Shown here: piece after piece, positions 61,690-64,000 of the stretch | Layout: every line of letters begins with the position of its first letter | Position numbering within the stretch: position 1 is the first letter of the stretch | Source: Luscinia megarhynchos | Taxonomy: Eukaryota > Chordata > Aves > Passeriformes > Turdidae | Length of the DNA: 64,000 bases | Direction: 5' to 3' | NCBI GenBank assembly: GCA_034336665.1 | Contig: CM067568.1 | Location: 15,347,983 to 15,411,982, forward strand | The notes under the pieces: model-generated | Database searches by the model: none | What the model saw: the letters and a program-made list of their open reading frames with translations, nothing else | What the model was told of the DNA's origin: nothing | Translations under genes and position numbers: made by a program

Positions 61690-61845
61690 ATGTATTTATT
61701 AGGCCAAAATGAACAGAGTGTGCATGAATTAGAAAATGAGTCCAGTCTGTTCAACTAGGGTTGGGCAAGCTTGTTTTGCCTGATTTAGAGGCCATTCAAA
61801 CATTGTGGGTTTGAACATTACTGCATTAGTGTTTCACTTAGGAAA
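61690..61845. promoter_or_regulatory. Candidate conserved non-coding element
   Basis: A compact AT-leaning but non-repetitive stretch (for example GTATTTATTAGGCC, GCATGAATTAGAAAATGAG, TGTTTTGCCTGATTTAGAGG) ending just before an A18 run (61853-61870). The texture, free of simple repeats, resembles vertebrate enhancers. No alignment is available. Confidence 0.18.
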
Positions 61846-61852
61846 AACTGTG

Positions 61853-61870
61853 AAAAAAAAAAAAAAAAAA
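61853..61870 (+). repeat. Poly(A) run, 18 nt
   Basis: Eighteen A residues followed by GGAAATGTG. No recognisable retroelement body precedes it. Confidence 0.85.
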
Positions 61871-61874
61871 GGAA

Positions 61875-63720
61875 ATGTGAGGAGAAGGGGAAAAATCCAG
61901 TGGAAACACAAATAGTGTATAACGTATATGGGATCCCCACTTGTACCAACACAGATCTTCTAAGCCCTAATACATTGCACAGGCTTCAGCTAGAAGTTCC
62001 TTTGGTATATATCCCAAAAAATAGAAATTTAGAAAAAAAAATCCTGAATTATTTCAAAGAGATGGAACAGGTCAAAAGAAATGGACACACATGCCAACTA
62101 CAGCTGGTCCTAAACTCTGGACTGTCTTCACTTAGACTTTGAAATCAAGACCACATAGATCAAGAACCGAGAACTAATTTGCAAAGCTCCATGTTGCTCA
62201 GACTGCCTTGGGTGAATCACAATAGCCTTCTGCATCAACAGGACATGCTGCAAACTCTCCACAGCTCCTGCAGTTGGGTCAGTGGCTTTCTCCCTCCCTC
62301 AGCTGCACCTGGCTGCGTGTAGGACTCCCAACAGCCCAGCTTTCTGGAGATAATTAGCAGTGGTCATTTTACAGCCCTCTGGGGACAGGACCCCCTGACC
62401 GGTGACATTACATTAGGGCCCATCAACTAAGGAACAAGTCCTTCAGGTTCAGCAGCTAACTCTGAGAGGACAGCTGGTCTCTTCTCACACTTCACCTCAA
62501 CAGCAGCAGAGGGGAAAAGTGTGAAAGAGACATGCTTAGTGCAGGGAGCAAAAGCAAGCAGAGGACATACAATGAAAGAGAAAATTGGGCACCAGGGAAG
62601 AAACTTAAGGAACTGAAGGAACAAGGCTCTCTGTGCCAATCTGACCATTTTAAATCACCTCCTCTGTCACACATCTCTATTTCAAAAGCAAAAAACCCAC
62701 AAGGAATCAAGTGGAAACCCAACTGAGAATAGCCTACCTCCAGAGGCATTTTCTCCAAATCCTAAAGGTTGATTTAGGTGAAAATAGAGACAAGAAATAA
62801 AGAGGTGGGATGCTGGCAATGGACATTGCTTACCTGCATGTGAGCAAGATCCAGTAGTAGAGAGCATGGTCTGACTGAGCAGCTCTCCCACAACCAACAC
62901 CCTGCAGCCCTCATCATGAGATCTGCCAGCCTCAGAAACCTCACTCGGGTCATTAACTCCACCTAAAACACCATTCCTTCCTCCTGCCTTCTCCATCAAG
63001 CACTTTAAAGCCCCACACCTGTGTGGGTTCATCCTCTGCTCCCATTTACACCTGGGCTACACTCCTCCTCGCTAGCAGGTCCCATAAGCCACGCTAATGA
63101 GAGAGAGGTTGTGTTTGCATCAAAAACCACACACAAGGTACTACCATCACACTGGGCCATCTTTTCACCCTGCCTCTGGGCTCCTTGTGCCCAGAGGATA
63201 CTCTCAGGTCAAGCACAGTTACACAGCTGTCAACAGGAGTGCCCCAGCCTTGCCCTTGCCTGGTCACAGTGCAGAGGAAGATGCTGTGAGCCCTGTATGG
63301 CAATGACCCCACACAGGAGGAATCCCTTTTCTTCTCCATAACATCTCTGACTTCCCCCCCACCTAATCTATATTTTTTTTCCGGCCCATGTATACTTTCC
63401 AGCTCGTTTCCTCTTGCGGTTCTCATTTCCCGCTCCTAGGAGGTGAGCTCATGCGTTTCTCAATTACCAGCCAAAGAAAGAGAGAGGCAGAAAGCAATCT
63501 TATGGAAACAGATGAAGTCATGCCTGTGCAAGGCCACATTACAGCTTGTGCTCACAGAGCCATGATGCAGACATTGCTGCCCCCCAAACGTGGCAGGGCA
63601 GCCCAGCTCCCCAGTCCTCAGCTGAAGTTCTTGTGCTGAGGGAAGACGCTCCACCAACACGCAGGGAGCGTGTTTGTCTCTCTGGCTTCTCCCTCTCGTC
63701 CCCCCTCCACCCCTGCTTTG
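61875..63720. other. Unique non-coding sequence
   Basis: Mixed DNA with no recognised exon or repeat. Frames of up to 116 codons (62682-63032 -) are not recognisable. Confidence 0.5.
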
Positions 63721-63724
63721 GATC

Positions 63725-63885
63725 CTAGCGCCCTTTTGTGCACCCCCAGCGATCCCCACGGATCTTTGAGTCATTCACAGCACGGCACTGAGTCAACAGC
63801 CAGCCCGCAGACGGCGTGCGAGGCTCCCGGCACCGCGCTCTGCCTACGGCTACGCGGACGCCGCGCGAGCTACACCAGGGAAATC
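63725..63885. promoter_or_regulatory. CpG-rich segment with twin AP-1 sites
   Basis: About 18 CpG in 160 bp by hand count, densest at the end (GCACCGCGCTC, CTACGCGGACGCCGCGCGAG). Upstream within it lie two exact TGAGTCA heptamers at 63767-63773 and 63789-63795, 22 bp apart start to start, or two helical turns. The density is island-like but the visible length is short. The DNA beyond 63890 is AT-rich, so it does not simply continue past the window end. Candidate enhancer or promoter. Confidence 0.45.
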
Positions 63886-63889
63886 TAAA

Positions 63890-64000
63890 GGCAATTAAAA
63901 GCATAATGCAAGGGGTTGTTTAGGAAAGGTGGTGGGGAGGAGAGAATAAAATTAAAGTAAATAAAGGAATGTTTTAATGAGTGCAGCAGTGAAAGCGGGA
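63890..64000. other. AT-rich end of window
   Basis: A/G-rich sequence (for example GGTGGTGGGGAGGAGAG, then AATAAAATTAAAGTAAATAA). No feature called. Confidence 0.5.

Noticed and set aside
1..64000. A novel multi-gene system, CRISPR array, provirus with internal genes, or gene cluster
   Set aside because: No regularly spaced repeats, no recognisable viral internal genes and no run of adjacent real genes were found on either strand.

Overview
The window looks like non-coding nuclear DNA from a bird (or a close sauropsid relative). The main evidence is four fragments of the CR1 non-LTR retrotransposon, the characteristic repeat of avian genomes. All are 5'-truncated; three are on the + strand and one on the - strand. 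Other signs of vertebrate DNA are general CpG depletion broken by a few short CpG-rich islands, scattered A/T homopolymers and purine or pyrimidine tracts, and no closely packed open frames. I saw no bacterial, phage or organellar gene organisation, no CRISPR array, and no rRNA or tRNA gene.

I could not recognise any host protein-coding exon. The open frames are short, overlap one another on several strands, or come from CR1. The longest, 294 codons at 58862-59746 on +, lies in a stop-poor stretch that is open in at least four frames. A 232-codon + strand frame at 47449-48147 runs mostly antisense through a CR1 copy. The window is therefore best read as intergenic DNA or the inside of a large intron.

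Layout: 1-5 kb is mostly unique, with a small CpG cluster (665-800) and a palindromic AP-1-type site (1415-1428). At 5-12 kb there is a purine tract (4926-5095), a possible conserved non-coding element with homeodomain-type cores and inverted repeats (5271-5425), and a 33-bp tandem duplication (7921-7986). At 12-13.2 kb the sequence is GC-rich, then G/T- and purine-rich. CR1 fragments lie at 15.08-15.25 and 17.09-17.33 kb. From 17.4 to 32.7 kb I found only weak signals, including very old repeat remnants. A CpG-rich island lies at 32.78-33.19 kb, followed by a homeodomain-type element and a MIR-like SINE remnant near 34.0 kb. A second, stronger CpG island at 39.93-40.35 kb is bordered by an alternating purine-pyrimidine tract. 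A possible short solo LTR lies at 43.49-43.63 kb, a 22-bp tandem repeat with two TAATCC cores at 44.93-44.98 kb, and a 35-nt T run at 45.48 kb. The best CR1 copy is at 47.63-48.35 kb on the - strand. An older CR1/L3-like copy lies at 57.34-57.88 kb. The stop-poor block occupies 58.86-59.83 kb. The window ends in CpG-rich sequence with two exact AP-1 sites (63.72-63.89 kb).

No set of genes works together here. The most plausible function is regulatory: the three CpG-rich patches could be promoters or enhancers of transcripts whose exons lie outside the window or were too short for me to recognise. Repeat calls rest on remembered consensus features, and CpG counts were made by eye.
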